Assembly: GCF_032598905.1 (NCBI RefSeq)
Contig: NZ_CP122458.1
Location: 2,046,001-2,110,000 of the forward strand
Length of the DNA: 64,000 nucleotides
Source: Streptomyces sp. 11x1
Lineage (GTDB): Bacteria; Actinomycetota; Actinomycetes; Streptomycetales; Streptomycetaceae
Direction of reading: 5' to 3'
Shown piece after piece: positions 1 to 8,097 of the stretch (its first letter is position 1; each line of letters starts with the position of its first letter). The translations under genes were made by a program, and so were the position numbers. Under the pieces are notes generated by a model, which was given only the letters and a program-made list of their open reading frames with translations, ran no database searches and had not been told where the DNA came from.

Positions 1-69
1 GCCGTCCCGCGTGATGCGTACGACGCGGTTCTCGGCCTTGCCGTACTGGTTGGGTCCAAGGATGGGCAT
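1..69 (-). CDS. Uricase (urate oxidase), N-terminal fragment cut by the window edge
   Basis: The first 23 codons read MPILGPNQYGKAENRVVRIT..., which is the characteristic start of factor-independent uricase. The enzyme oxidises urate to 5-hydroxyisourate in cytoplasmic purine breakdown. The start is the ATG at 69, preceded at good distance by a GAGGGAG ribosome site. The gene lies 2 nt downstream of the hydroxyisourate hydrolase gene, which uses its product, so the two are surely co-transcribed. The rest of the gene lies outside the window. Confidence 0.88.
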   Translation of the reverse strand, partial: MPILGPNQYGKAENRVVRITRDG

Positions 70-71
70 AG

Positions 72-485
72 CTAGCTCCCTCGATAAACGGAGTAGCCGA
101 ACGGGTTGAGCAGCAGCGGTACGTGGTAGTGCTCGCCGGGCGTCACCGTGAAGGTGATGACGACCTCGGGGAAGAACACGGCACCGCTGTCCCGAATCGC
201 GGGGGCGTCCTGCTGCGCATCGGCTTGCTTGTGCACGGTCTGTGCGGCGTTCCGGGCGAGGTACGGCTCGACCTCGAAGTCGAGTCGCACCTGTGTGGTG
301 CCCTCCGGCAGGGCCGGGAGGTCCTTGCAGCGGCCGTCGGCGTCGGTCGCCGAGCCGCCGAGCACCCGCCAGTCCGCTTCCCGTCCGGAGCGGGCGGCGA
401 CGTGGACGGCGACGCCCGCGGCGGGGCGGCCGACGGAGGTGTCCAGGATGTGCGTGGACACCGAGGCGGTCGTGCTGGTGCTCAT
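72..485 (-). CDS. uraH: 5-hydroxyisourate hydrolase (transthyretin-like)
   Basis: This 137-residue protein hydrolyses 5-hydroxyisourate, the uricase product, to OHCU. The N-terminal STHILDTSVGRPA (about residues 10-22) and the C-terminal YHVPLLLNPFGYSVYRGS, ending in the family-typical Y-R-G-S, are the hallmark HIUase motifs. The His, Arg and C-terminal Tyr-Arg-Gly-Ser expected at the active site are present. Length is close to the usual 110-135 residues, with a short N-terminal extension. The start overlaps the uraD stop by 4 nt (ATGA) and the stop lies 2 nt before the uricase start, so this is the middle gene of a uraD-uraH-uricase operon. Confidence 0.95.
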   Translation of the reverse strand: MSTSTTASVSTHILDTSVGRPAAGVAVHVAARSGREADWRVLGGSATDADGRCKDLPALPEGTTQVRLDFEVEPYLARNAAQTVHKQADAQQDAPAIRDSGAVFFPEVVITFTVTPGEHYHVPLLLNPFGYSVYRGS

Positions 486-1015
486 GATCGGGCTTCCTCT
501 TCGACGTCGACGAGCCGGGCCAGGCGGATGCGGTTGATCTTGCCCAGTTCGGTGCGGACGATCTCGCGTTCCCGCTCCGGCGCGTTGCCGATCCGGTCCC
601 GGACCGCGTCGCGCATCTGCTCGCCGGTCCGGCCGGTGGCGCAGATCAGGAAGACATGGCCGAACTTCTCCTGGTAGGCCAGGTTCAGTTCGAGCATCTC
701 CGCCCTGAGCTCGTCGGAGGCGCCGGCCATGCCGCGCTGCTCCCGGGCCGAGGTCGGGTCGCCCGGCTTCGGGCGGCCGATCGGGGGGTGCCCGGCCATG
801 GCCTGCGTCAGGTCTTCCTCGCCCAGTTCGGCCATGGCCGCGTCACTGGCGGCGAGGAGGTCCTCGACGGCGGCGTAGGGGCGGCCGGCGAGGAGTCTGC
901 GCCCCCATGCGTCCGAGGCGCACGCCTCGTGGAGCGCGGCGACGGCCACGTGCTCCTCCAGGGCGTTGAAACGGGCGAGGCCCGGTGTCGAGGAACGCGA
1001 AGTACGCGAAGTCAC
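482..1015 (-). CDS. uraD: 2-oxo-4-hydroxy-4-carboxy-5-ureidoimidazoline (OHCU) decarboxylase
   Basis: This 177-residue protein is an all-helical OHCU decarboxylase that converts OHCU to S-allantoin. Family motifs seen are FNALEEHVA near residue 16, the active-site stretch MAGHPPIG near residue 73 (with the catalytic His), and NLAYQEKFGHVFLICATGR near residue 110. It starts at GTG 1015 with GGAGG five bases upstream. It is the first gene of the operon uraD-uraH-uricase, giving the full urate-to-allantoin route. A perfect 15-bp inverted repeat at 1080-1094 lies just upstream and is the likely control site. Confidence 0.95.
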   Translation of the reverse strand: MTSRTSRSSTPGLARFNALEEHVAVAALHEACASDAWGRRLLAGRPYAAVEDLLAASDAAMAELGEEDLTQAMAGHPPIGRPKPGDPTSAREQRGMAGASDELRAEMLELNLAYQEKFGHVFLICATGRTGEQMRDAVRDRIGNAPEREREIVRTELGKINRIRLARLVDVEEEARS

Positions 1016-1079
1016 GGGAGCCTCCGTGCCGTGGTGCTGGACTGGCTACGGCAAGCTAACGCCCCGCGACGACATTGCG

Positions 1080-1094
1080 TCAACAGTTTGTTGA
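1080..1094. promoter_or_regulatory. Candidate operator of the uraD-uraH-uricase operon
   Basis: TCAACA-GTT-TGTTGA is a perfect inverted repeat with 6-bp arms and a 3-bp spacer, set in a locally AT-rich patch 65 nt upstream of the uraD start. It lies between the end of the upstream HTH gene and uraD. Symmetry and position suggest a dimeric regulator site. Which regulator binds is not shown by the sequence. Confidence 0.5.
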
Positions 1095-1126
1095 AAAATC
1101 GCGGTTACGGCACTCGCTCGCGGGAC

Positions 1127-1495
1127 TCAGGCCTCTTTGTCACGGTTGAGGTAGTTGTAGACGGTGAAGCGACTGACCCCGAGGGCGCTCGCGACGGTCT
1201 CCACGCCGTGGCGCACCGAGAAGGCGCCGCGCGCCTCCAGCGTCCGTACGACCTCCTGCTTGGCCTTGCGGTCGAGGTCGGCGAGCGGCCTGCCCTTCTG
1301 GCGCTCCATCGTGGCAAGGATGTGATCCAGCGACTCGGCGAGCTGCGGCAGCCGTACGGCGACGACGTCCGCACCCGCCCAGGCCAGGACGACGTCGTCG
1401 GGGCCGGCCTCGTCCGGCGGGAGCATGAGACCGCCCATGGCGTCGACCAGCGGCTTGACCGCCGCGACGAAACGCTCGTCGTCGGCGCCGGTCAC
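1127..1495 (-). CDS. YheO-type helix-turn-helix regulator (short form)
   Basis: This 122-residue protein has a C-terminal DNA-binding domain of the YheO/HTH_22 kind: RGAFSVRHGVETVASALGV followed by SRFTVYNYLNRDKEA. The N-terminal 60 residues are a shortened remnant of the PAS-like sensor domain found in full-length YheO proteins, which are about 220-240 residues. The start is GTG 1495, overlapping the upstream gene stop (GTGA), so the two genes are translationally coupled. It lies directly before the urate operon and could regulate purine catabolism; that link is inferred from position only. Confidence 0.75.
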   Translation of the reverse strand: MTGADDERFVAAVKPLVDAMGGLMLPPDEAGPDDVVLAWAGADVVAVRLPQLAESLDHILATMERQKGRPLADLDRKAKQEVVRTLEARGAFSVRHGVETVASALGVSRFTVYNYLNRDKEA

Positions 1496-1743
1496 TCGCC
1501 GCCCTCCCCGACAACATTGACCTGGAGCGAGATCCGAGTGGCGCCGGACTCCAGCGTCCGGCGCAACAGGGCGTCCACGGCCGCCAGCACGGCGTCGGCC
1601 CGCCCCTCCGCCGTGTTGCCGAACGGGCCGACGTCGACCGCGTCCAGGTCGGCCGCCTCGACGACCTCCCGCGCCACGAGCGCGTGCGCCGGGGCCTCGT
1701 CGAGGTCGAAGGGCTCGGTCGTGAACTCCACTCTCAATCGCAC
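1492..1743 (-). CDS. Thiamine-binding (DUF77/MTH1187)-like small protein
   Basis: This is an 83-residue protein. The pattern VEFTTEPFDLDEAP ... DVGPFGNTAEG ... GATRISLQVNVVGE resembles the ferredoxin-like DUF77 family, now called thiamine-binding. The family has about 100 residues and matches at the PhG/NTAEG turn and the final beta-strand. The start GTG 1743 follows a GGGG stretch; longer in-frame readings upstream lack family similarity. It is coupled by a 4-nt overlap to the HTH gene. Its role next to purine degradation genes is unknown, and the family assignment is made from memory of the pattern. Confidence 0.65.
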   Translation of the reverse strand: MRLRVEFTTEPFDLDEAPAHALVAREVVEAADLDAVDVGPFGNTAEGRADAVLAAVDALLRRTLESGATRISLQVNVVGEGGE

Positions 1744-1781
1744 TGTGCCCCCAAGGCAAACACTCTGACCTGCACCTTCCC

Positions 1782-2149
1782 TCAACCCTCCGATGGAGAG
1801 GGCACAGCGGGGGCACCTTCGCCCGTCACCGTACGGAGAGCCCGGTCCACCGCCGCCCTTGTCCGCTCGTCCGACTCAGGGAAGAGATGGCTGTAGACGT
1901 TCAAGGTCATCGCGGCGTCGGTGTGCCCCAGCCGCTCCGACACGACCTTAACGGACTCCCCCGCAGCGATCGGCAGAGACGTGCAGGAGTGCCGCAAGGC
2001 GTGGGGCCCTGCCCTTGAGGAGGCTCGACCTCGGCGATCGCTGGACGCCGGATCTGCTCACTGAATGGCAGCGGCTGTCCGGCTTCGGTGAAGGCGGTGC
2101 CGTTCGGGGCACTCGGTCTGACCTGCTGTTGTGGCAGGGACAACGACAT
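1782..2149 (-). pseudogene. Tyrosine recombinase (phage-type integrase) relic
   Basis: The reading frame ending at 1782 contains the catalytic C-terminus of a tyrosine recombinase: ALRHSCTSLPIAAG (box-II H-x-x-R), SERLGHTDAAMTLNVYSH (the second His and the nucleophile Tyr) and a short helical tail. The part before it (about 2010-2149) is in another frame and reads as degraded integrase sequence, so at least one frameshift is present and the N-terminal two thirds are missing. It marks the edge of the accessory block that starts at 2156. No tRNA gene or clear att repeat was found beside it. Confidence 0.8.
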
Positions 2150-2155
2150 GGGCGG

Positions 2156-2758
2156 CTACTCTGCCTCTCCAGGCTTCCGGGTCAGCAGTGACCGCAGCTC
2201 CTTCAGCGCGGCCTCGGTGACGTCCGGCTCGTCGAAGACCAGCTGGTGCAGCACGAGGCCCTCCAGGGCGGCGAAGACGAGCCGGGTCAGGGCAGGGCTG
2301 GTGCCGTCGGGCAGGCTGCGGGACAGTTCCCTCTCCGTGGCCTGGAAGTACTCGTCGTACAGCGCGCGGATCTGCGGCAGCAGCTCGGGCCTGCGCCGGG
2401 ATTCGAGCATGAGCTCGTACTGGAACGTCTGCAGGGCCGGCTCGCGGGTGACCATGTCCGCAAGTCCCGCCGCGAAGTCGGCGATGTCGCCCGTGCCGGG
2501 CTCCAGGGAGCTCGTACTCGCGCTGGTACGCACCGCGTGTTCCAGGGCTGCCTCGATCAGCGCGTCCCGCGAGCCGAAGTGGTGCACCACGAGCCCGTGC
2601 GTGACACCCGCCTCCTCCGCGACGGCGCGATAGGTGAGCTTGCGCAGCCCGCCCCGGGCCACCACCCGCACGGCCGCGTTGAGCAGGGCCTCACGGCCGG
2701 TCCCGTAGTCCACGCGCTTGCGGGGCCTGACGGCCGGCTTCTCGGCGGAATCGCTCAT
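2156..2758 (-). CDS. TetR-family transcriptional regulator
   Basis: This 200-residue protein has the TetR N-terminal DNA-binding domain: GREALLNAAVRVVARGGLRK then TYRAVAEEAGVTHGLVVHHF near residues 20-65. The C-terminal ligand domain is helical and not diagnostic. It lies 49 nt downstream of, and in the same direction as, the aromatic ring-cleavage operon 2808-8286, so it is probably its last gene and its regulator. The two 15-bp TTTGG...CAAACAA boxes in the divergent promoter at 8406 and 8512 are the natural candidate operators. That pairing is inference. Confidence 0.88.
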   Translation of the reverse strand: MSDSAEKPAVRPRKRVDYGTGREALLNAAVRVVARGGLRKLTYRAVAEEAGVTHGLVVHHFGSRDALIEAALEHAVRTSASTSSLEPGTGDIADFAAGLADMVTREPALQTFQYELMLESRRRPELLPQIRALYDEYFQATERELSRSLPDGTSPALTRLVFAALEGLVLHQLVFDEPDVTEAALKELRSLLTRKPGEAE

Positions 2759-2807
2759 GAGCGCGACCCTACCCGTACGCCGGGACCGGCAGACCCTCGC
2801 AGGAGCG

Positions 2808-3653
2808 TCAGCGCTTCGGCGGGCGGATGCCGCGGAACTCCCAGTCGCCGCCGAGCGCGGTGGACAGCACCTCCTCGGACTCGGTGGGCTGCGCGCCGAC
2901 GTCGGCGCGGACGGGAGTGGGGCCGGTGACGACGTGGTTGGTGAGCCGCCCGAGGCCCTCCACCTCGACCTCTACGACGTCACCGGGCCGTACGGGCCGG
3001 GAGTTGGCCGGTGTGCCCGACAGGAGGACGTCGCCCGGGTACAGGGTGATGGTGCGGGCGATGTCGGCGACGAGGTAGTGCATGTCCCATTGCATCTCGT
3101 CGGTCGAACCGTCCTGGACGACCTCGCCGTTGACATACGTCCGCAGGCTCTTGCCGTGGAAGTCCCAGTCGGTGACCAGCCCCGGACCGAGCGGGCACAG
3201 GGTGTCGGAGCCCTTGACCCGGAGCATCGAGCCGGCGTCGGTGTCACGGAAGTCGTGCAGGCCGTAGTCGTTGGCGATCGTGTAGCCGGCGATGTACTCG
3301 CCCGCTGCGGCCGGGGAGATGTTGCGCGCGGTCTTCCCGATGACGATGGCGACCTCGCCCTCGTAGTTGAGCCACTTGCAGCCCTCGGGCCGGACGATCG
3401 CGCCCTTGTGGGCGTTGAGGGCCGAGGTCGGCTTGTGGAAGTAGGTGGGCGTGGCCGGCAGCTCGATCCCGAACTCCTCGACGCGGCTACGGTGGTTGAG
3501 GTGGACGGCGATCACCTTGGAGGGGACGACCGGCGGCAGGTGGTGCGCCTCGTCGGTCTTGACGCGGCGGCCGTCCCCGGCGACCAGCTCGTCACCGTCG
3601 ACGGTGACCTGGACGGCGGCGCCGTCGAGCAGGATGCGGCGGTACTCAGGCAT
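2808..3653 (-). CDS. Fumarylacetoacetate hydrolase-family protein (HpaG-like isomerase/decarboxylase)
   Basis: This 281-residue member of the FAH superfamily has the metal-binding core LNYEGEVAIVIGKTARNIS (Glu residues), NDYGLHDFRD and GDVLLSGTPA. In homoprotocatechuate breakdown such enzymes decarboxylate or isomerise the ring-cleavage acid, as in HpaG. The chosen ATG 3653 has AGGAG seven bases upstream; an upstream in-frame extension has no ribosome site. It overlaps the HpaD-like dioxygenase gene by 8 nt, so translation is coupled. The exact substrate is not certain, because FAH-family members act on many acylpyruvate-like acids. Confidence 0.87.
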   Translation of the reverse strand: MPEYRRILLDGAAVQVTVDGDELVAGDGRRVKTDEAHHLPPVVPSKVIAVHLNHRSRVEEFGIELPATPTYFHKPTSALNAHKGAIVRPEGCKWLNYEGEVAIVIGKTARNISPAAAGEYIAGYTIANDYGLHDFRDTDAGSMLRVKGSDTLCPLGPGLVTDWDFHGKSLRTYVNGEVVQDGSTDEMQWDMHYLVADIARTITLYPGDVLLSGTPANSRPVRPGDVVEVEVEGLGRLTNHVVTGPTPVRADVGAQPTESEEVLSTALGGDWEFRGIRPPKR

Positions 3654-4566
3654 GAGCGGACTCCTGTGCGGGGGTGTGGGATGCGGTCCAGCCACCCTCG
3701 GGGCGGTCGAACCAGAGGTGGACCTGGCCGGTGCCGATCGAGTTCTCGTACTCGCCGTACTGGCGGGCCTTGGCGACGCAGGCGCGCTCGCCGAGGGCGC
3801 CGGCCATCATCAGGTAGTGGAAGAACTTCGCCTCCGGCTTGTACTTCCAGAACTCGTCCATGGTGTCCAGGACCCGGTCGTGGCGGCCCTCCTTGAACCA
3901 GGCGATGCGCTCGTGGTCGGCCTCGCGCGCCTCGGGCGTGAAGATGTGCACCGGGTCGCTGGCCTCGTGGTCGCGCAACTCCCTGAGCGGCCAGAACGTG
4001 TGCGACAGGGCTCCGGAGGCGATCAGCAGCACGCGTCGCCCCGGGGTGGCGGCGATACCGTCGGCCAGGGCGCGGCCGAGGCGCAGGTGGTCCTCCATGT
4101 CGCCGGTCTGGCACACGCCGATGGTCACCCACCGCTTGTCCGGCAGTCCCTCGCCGAGGAACTTCCAGAGGTTGATGGTGGCGTAGTAGATCGGCAGGTA
4201 CTCGTCCTCGATCGCGGTGATCCAGGTGCCGTGCTTGTCCGCGAACTTCTCGATGTTGTGGGCCAGTTCGGGATCACCGGGGAAGTCGTACGGCATACGG
4301 CACATGCCCCGGGGCAGTTCCTCCGAGGTGAACAACCCCGCCCGCCGCTGCTGCGCGGTCACCACGAACTCGACTGTCGTCGCCCAGTGCGAGTCGAGAA
4401 CCACGACGGTGTCGTAGTCGTCCCGCTCGAAGACATCCTTCCGGAGCTGGTTCAGGCCCGTGACGAGGGTGATCTCCTTGCCCTCGTTGAGCTCCAGCCG
4501 GTCCTCTTCGGGCAGCACGATGGTGGGGACGTGGGCGAGGAGGCCCGCCCCGACGATCTCACCCAT
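3646..4566 (-). CDS. hpaD: Class III extradiol dioxygenase, 3,4-dihydroxyphenylacetate 2,3-dioxygenase-like
   Basis: This 306-residue LigB-superfamily enzyme has metal-ligand motifs LLAHVPTIVLP (His near residue 11) and VVLDSHWATT (His near residue 59). The body LASGALSH and the C-terminal NSIGTGQVHLWF match the HpaD type of class III enzyme. It would open a catechol ring next to the hydroxyls using Fe(II) and O2. It lies between the HpaE-like dehydrogenase (8-nt overlap) and the FAH-family gene (8-nt overlap), the classic order of dioxygenase, dehydrogenase and isomerase steps of the homoprotocatechuate meta pathway. The true catechol substrate may differ, since no hpaBC hydroxylase, hpaH or hpaI is present here. 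Confidence 0.85.
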   Translation of the reverse strand: MGEIVGAGLLAHVPTIVLPEEDRLELNEGKEITLVTGLNQLRKDVFERDDYDTVVVLDSHWATTVEFVVTAQQRRAGLFTSEELPRGMCRMPYDFPGDPELAHNIEKFADKHGTWITAIEDEYLPIYYATINLWKFLGEGLPDKRWVTIGVCQTGDMEDHLRLGRALADGIAATPGRRVLLIASGALSHTFWPLRELRDHEASDPVHIFTPEAREADHERIAWFKEGRHDRVLDTMDEFWKYKPEAKFFHYLMMAGALGERACVAKARQYGEYENSIGTGQVHLWFDRPEGGWTASHTPAQESAHA

Positions 4567-6022
4567 GGTTTGTCCATCCGTTCGGTGCGGTGACCGTGTT
4601 CTTCAGGTCGCAGTAGAAGTCGAAGCTCCAGGTGCCGCCCTCGCGGCCGACGCCGGAGAGCCGGGAGCCGCCGAAGGGTGCCTGCAGGTCGCGGACGAAG
4701 AAGCAGTTGACCCAGACCGTGCCCGCGACGAGCTGCCCGGTGACGCGTTCGGCGCGCTCCGGGTCGCCGGTGGCGACGGTGGCGGCCAGCCCGAAGCGGG
4801 TGCCGTTGGCGAGCCGGACGGCCTCGTCCTCGTCGGCGAAGGTCTGCAGCGTCAGGACGGGGCCGAAGACCTCCTCCTGCACGATCTCCGCATCCTGGTC
4901 GACATCGGTGAGCAGGGTGGGCGCGTAGTACTGGCCGTCCCCCCGGTGCCCCCCGATGACGGCGCGGGCACCGGCGGCCACGGCCCGCCGCACGAAGCCG
5001 TCGATCTTCTCCAGCTGGCGGGGGTGGATGTTGGGCCCGATGTCGGTGGTCTCGTCGCGCGGATCACCCTGCTTCAGCGCGCTCGCCCTCTCGGCGAACC
5101 GGCGCGTGAACTCCCCCGCGACCGACTCCTCGACCAGCAGCCGGGTGGCCGCCAGGCACACCTGTCCGGCGTTGTCGTACTGCTCCACCGCCAGGTCGAC
5201 GGCAAGGTCCAGGTCCGCGTCGGCGAACACCAGCAGCGGCGACTTGCCGCCCAGTTCGAGGCTCAGGGGCGTGAGGTTCGCGGCCGCCGACTGCGCGATG
5301 CGCCTGGCCGTGGGCACCGAGCCGGTGAAGCTGATGCGGCGCACGTCCGGATGCGAGGTCAGCGCGTCGCCGATCTCGGAGCCGTAGCCCTGGACGATGT
5401 TGAGGACACCTGCCGGGAGTCCGGCCTCGGCGGCGATGTCGGCCAGCAGGGAGGCGGTCAGCGGGGACCACTCGGCGGGCTTGAGGACGACCGTGTCGCC
5501 GGCGGCGAGGGCGGGTGCGACCTTCCAGGTGGCCAGCATGAGCGGGGCGTTCCACGGGGTGATCAGGACGCAGGGGCCCGCCGGGTCCCAGGTGACGTGG
5601 TTGGTGTGGCCGCGTGTCTCGTAGTCCTCGTGCTCCAGCTGGAGCAGCCAGTCCGCGAAGAAGCGGAAGTTGTGCGCCACGCGCGGCATCACTCCGCGGC
5701 GGTGGGAGCGCAGCAGGGCTCCGTTGTCGGTGGTCTCGACGATGGCGAGCTCTTCGATCCGCTTCTCGACCCCGTCGGCGATCGCGTGCAGGATGCGGGC
5801 GCGCTGCGCGCGGGAGGTGGCGGCCCAGGCGGGGAACGCGGCCTTCGCGGCGGCCACGGCGGCGGCCGCCTCCATGGCCGTGCCCCGGGAGATGTGGCCG
5901 ATCGTGTCGCCGTCGATGGGCGAGATGTCCTCGAACGTCTGTGTAGAGGCGACGCGCTCGCCGCCGATCCAGTGCCGGGTGTCGACGGAGACCCCGGCCA
6001 CGGTGATGGTGTGTTCGCTCAT
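4559..6022 (-). CDS. hpaE: Aldehyde dehydrogenase, 5-carboxymethyl-2-hydroxymuconate semialdehyde dehydrogenase-like
   Basis: This 487-residue NAD(P)-dependent aldehyde dehydrogenase has TPWNAPLMLATWKVAPALAA (cofactor domain, near residue 150), ISFTGSVPTAR, LELGGKSPLLV with the catalytic-base Glu, and NAGQVCLAATRLLV with the nucleophilic Cys. Length is as expected for the family. It starts at ATG 6022 with GGAGGAA upstream. Placement directly before an HpaD-type dioxygenase supports oxidation of the semialdehyde made by ring cleavage. It is the fourth gene of the leftward operon that starts with the ferredoxin at 8286. Confidence 0.88.
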   Translation of the reverse strand: MSEHTITVAGVSVDTRHWIGGERVASTQTFEDISPIDGDTIGHISRGTAMEAAAAVAAAKAAFPAWAATSRAQRARILHAIADGVEKRIEELAIVETTDNGALLRSHRRGVMPRVAHNFRFFADWLLQLEHEDYETRGHTNHVTWDPAGPCVLITPWNAPLMLATWKVAPALAAGDTVVLKPAEWSPLTASLLADIAAEAGLPAGVLNIVQGYGSEIGDALTSHPDVRRISFTGSVPTARRIAQSAAANLTPLSLELGGKSPLLVFADADLDLAVDLAVEQYDNAGQVCLAATRLLVEESVAGEFTRRFAERASALKQGDPRDETTDIGPNIHPRQLEKIDGFVRRAVAAGARAVIGGHRGDGQYYAPTLLTDVDQDAEIVQEEVFGPVLTLQTFADEDEAVRLANGTRFGLAATVATGDPERAERVTGQLVAGTVWVNCFFVRDLQAPFGGSRLSGVGREGGTWSFDFYCDLKNTVTAPNGWTNHG

Positions 6023-6056
6023 GCTCTGTTCCTCCGGTCTCACGAGGTGGTGGGGT

Positions 6057-6863
6057 CTACTCGGCGCCGGAGGTGCCGGATTCCAGCAGTCGGCCGCCGT
6101 CCCAGACGACGCCGACCTGGCGGTAGTAGGCGGCGATCGGCTCGCGGATCTCCAGGCGGGCCAGTTCTTCGGTGGGCGCCTCGAACAGCTCCAGCTCGGC
6201 GTCGCCGCGCCAGGCCTGTCCCGCCTCGAAGGACGCGGCGCCCGACTCGATCAGCTCGTCCAGGGCGAGGCCCTTGCCCTTCTCGATGGAGGGCAGCCAG
6301 CGGTGGTGGGCCATCGGATGGGCGTTGACGAAGCCGTTCGTCTCCGACGGCTCGCGCAGGGTGACCACGGTGTGGGCGAGGCGCCGGTCGGCGGCGGCGA
6401 GCGTGGCGCCGAAACGGGCTCCCGCCTCGATGCGCGGGGCGGGGCCGTACGGGTGCGGGCGCGTCTGGTGGATCGAGCCGAGCTTCTTCGGGTAGCCCTG
6501 GTGCAGCCCGCGCGCGATGGCGAAGTCCTTGTCGACCCAGATGTAGACGCAGCGCGAGTAGGTCTGTCCCCGGTACTTGCAGCGGACGACCGCGAAGGCC
6601 TCCTTGTACTGGGAGAGCACCGGGTCGAGCAGCTCCACGCCGGACGCCGAGCAGGACTGCCAGTCGGCCCAGATCAGCGCCACCGCGCCCGGGTCCTCGT
6701 CAGCGAGCTCCAGCGGCTCGGGAAGCAGTTCGCGCACACGTGCCGGGTCGGTGCGGTACTCGACGGTGAGCAGGTCACCGGAGTACCGCCAGGGCGGTGA
6801 GGGGACCAGCGACGAGGCTCCGCTCGCCGTCTTGGGGAAGAAGAATCCACGGACGGTGGTCAT
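6057..6863 (-). CDS. Acetoacetate decarboxylase-family protein
   Basis: This 268-residue protein carries HQGYPKKLGSIHQT. The double-Lys motif matches the Schiff-base Lys pair of acetoacetate decarboxylase, and the N-terminal VPSPPWRYSGDLLTVEYR resembles other ADC-superfamily members. The family includes true decarboxylases and aldolase/dehydratase-like enzymes acting on pyruvoyl compounds, so a beta-keto acid or enol-acid step is plausible. The ATG at 6863 follows AAGGA at an 11-nt distance, a little long. It sits in the ring-cleavage operon between the ferredoxin reductase and the HpaE-like gene and may replace a missing lower-pathway step. Confidence 0.8.
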   Translation of the reverse strand: MTTVRGFFFPKTASGASSLVPSPPWRYSGDLLTVEYRTDPARVRELLPEPLELADEDPGAVALIWADWQSCSASGVELLDPVLSQYKEAFAVVRCKYRGQTYSRCVYIWVDKDFAIARGLHQGYPKKLGSIHQTRPHPYGPAPRIEAGARFGATLAAADRRLAHTVVTLREPSETNGFVNAHPMAHHRWLPSIEKGKGLALDELIESGAASFEAGQAWRGDAELELFEAPTEELARLEIREPIAAYYRQVGVVWDGGRLLESGTSGAE

Positions 6864-6877
6864 GATCAGCAAAGTCC

Positions 6878-8095
6878 TTAGGCGATGAGGGCGGGCTGCT
6901 TGAGCAGTTCGGCGCGGTAGCGGGAAGCGGCGGCCGCCGCGGCCTGGCCGCCGAGGGCGACGACACCGGCCAGCCGGCCGCCGGCGTGGTAGCCGACGAC
7001 GACGTCACCGTCGAGGTCGCCTTCGAGTACGCGCACGTCCTCCTTGCCGAGTACCGGTGCACCGAAGGACTGCAGGCGGAAGTCGTGCTGGTCGCTCCAG
7101 AAGGTGGGCAGCGGCGCGAACGGGGACAGCTCGTGGCCGGCGCCGGTCAGGTGGGCGACGAGGGTCTTCGCGGCGTGCTTGGCGGTGTCCGTGGGGATGC
7201 ACCAGTGCTCCACACGGCGCGGCACGCCGTCGTAGCGGGCGTTGGGGAAGCGGGCGACGTCACCGACGGCCACCACGTCGGGCCGTCCGCCGACGCGCAG
7301 ATGCTCGTCGGTGGGCACGCCGTCGCTCAGGTCGAGGCCGTTGCCGTCCAGCCACTCGGTGTTGGCGACCGAGCCGACCGACTCGACCACCACGTCGGCG
7401 GGCAGGACGGTGCCGTCGGCGAGGGCGACGCCGGTGACGTGGTCGTCGCCGGTGAAGCCGGTCACGCCCGTGCCGAGGGCGAAGCGCACACCGCGTTCTT
7501 CGTGACGCTTCAGCAGGGCCCTGGCGAGGAGCTCGCCCAGAGGGCCGACCATCGGCAGCGGCAGCGGGTCGACGACGGTCACCTCGCGGGCGCCCAGAGC
7601 GACGGCGGAGGCGGCGACCTCGCAGCCGATGAAGCCGCCTCCGACGACGACCACCCGGGCTCCGGGCCTGGTCAGTGCCTGCCGCAGGCCCTGCGCGTCG
7701 TCGATGGTGCGGACCGTGTGCCGGCCGGCGAGCGGGCCGGGGCAGCGCAGGCGCCGGGGCCGCATTCCGGTGGCGACGACCAGACCGTCGTAGGACAGTG
7801 CCTCGCCGTCGTCGAACTCGACGATGTTCTCCGCGAGCCGCGCGGCGACGACTCTGGTGCCCAGCCGCCACTCCGCGTCGGCCACGCTCGCCCGCGGGCG
7901 GAAGGAGAGCGACTCGAAGGCGGCCTTGCCGGCGAGAACCTCCTTGGACAGGGGCGGGCGGTTGTAGGGCATGTGCGGCTCGTCACCGACGAGCGTGATG
8001 GCTCCGGTCCAGCCGGCGGCCCGCAGTTGCTCGGCCGCGCGCAGGCCGGCCATGGAGGCGCCGGCCACGACGATGCGTGCACTCCTCGGCGTCAT
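6878..8095 (-). CDS. FAD-dependent ferredoxin reductase
   Basis: This 405-residue pyridine-nucleotide oxidoreductase of the ferredoxin/putidaredoxin reductase type has an N-terminal FAD motif IVVAGASMAGLRAAEQLRAA, an NAD(P) motif VVVVGGGFIGCEVAASA near residue 145, and DVVAVGDVARFPN near residue 270, followed by the reductase C-terminal domain. It starts 2 nt after the ferredoxin stop, so the two are translationally linked. It should pass electrons from NAD(P)H to the 62-residue ferredoxin and on to an oxygenase. The P450 in the divergent operon (9988-11274) is the obvious acceptor. Confidence 0.93.
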   Translation of the reverse strand: MTPRSARIVVAGASMAGLRAAEQLRAAGWTGAITLVGDEPHMPYNRPPLSKEVLAGKAAFESLSFRPRASVADAEWRLGTRVVAARLAENIVEFDDGEALSYDGLVVATGMRPRRLRCPGPLAGRHTVRTIDDAQGLRQALTRPGARVVVVGGGFIGCEVAASAVALGAREVTVVDPLPLPMVGPLGELLARALLKRHEERGVRFALGTGVTGFTGDDHVTGVALADGTVLPADVVVESVGSVANTEWLDGNGLDLSDGVPTDEHLRVGGRPDVVAVGDVARFPNARYDGVPRRVEHWCIPTDTAKHAAKTLVAHLTGAGHELSPFAPLPTFWSDQHDFRLQSFGAPVLGKEDVRVLEGDLDGDVVVGYHAGGRLAGVVALGGQAAAAAASRYRAELLKQPALIA

Positions 8096-8097
8096 GG

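Noticed and set aside
1782..2149. tRNA attachment site for the integrase relic
   Set aside because: No tRNA-like cloverleaf or flanking direct repeat was found within the neighbouring sequence.
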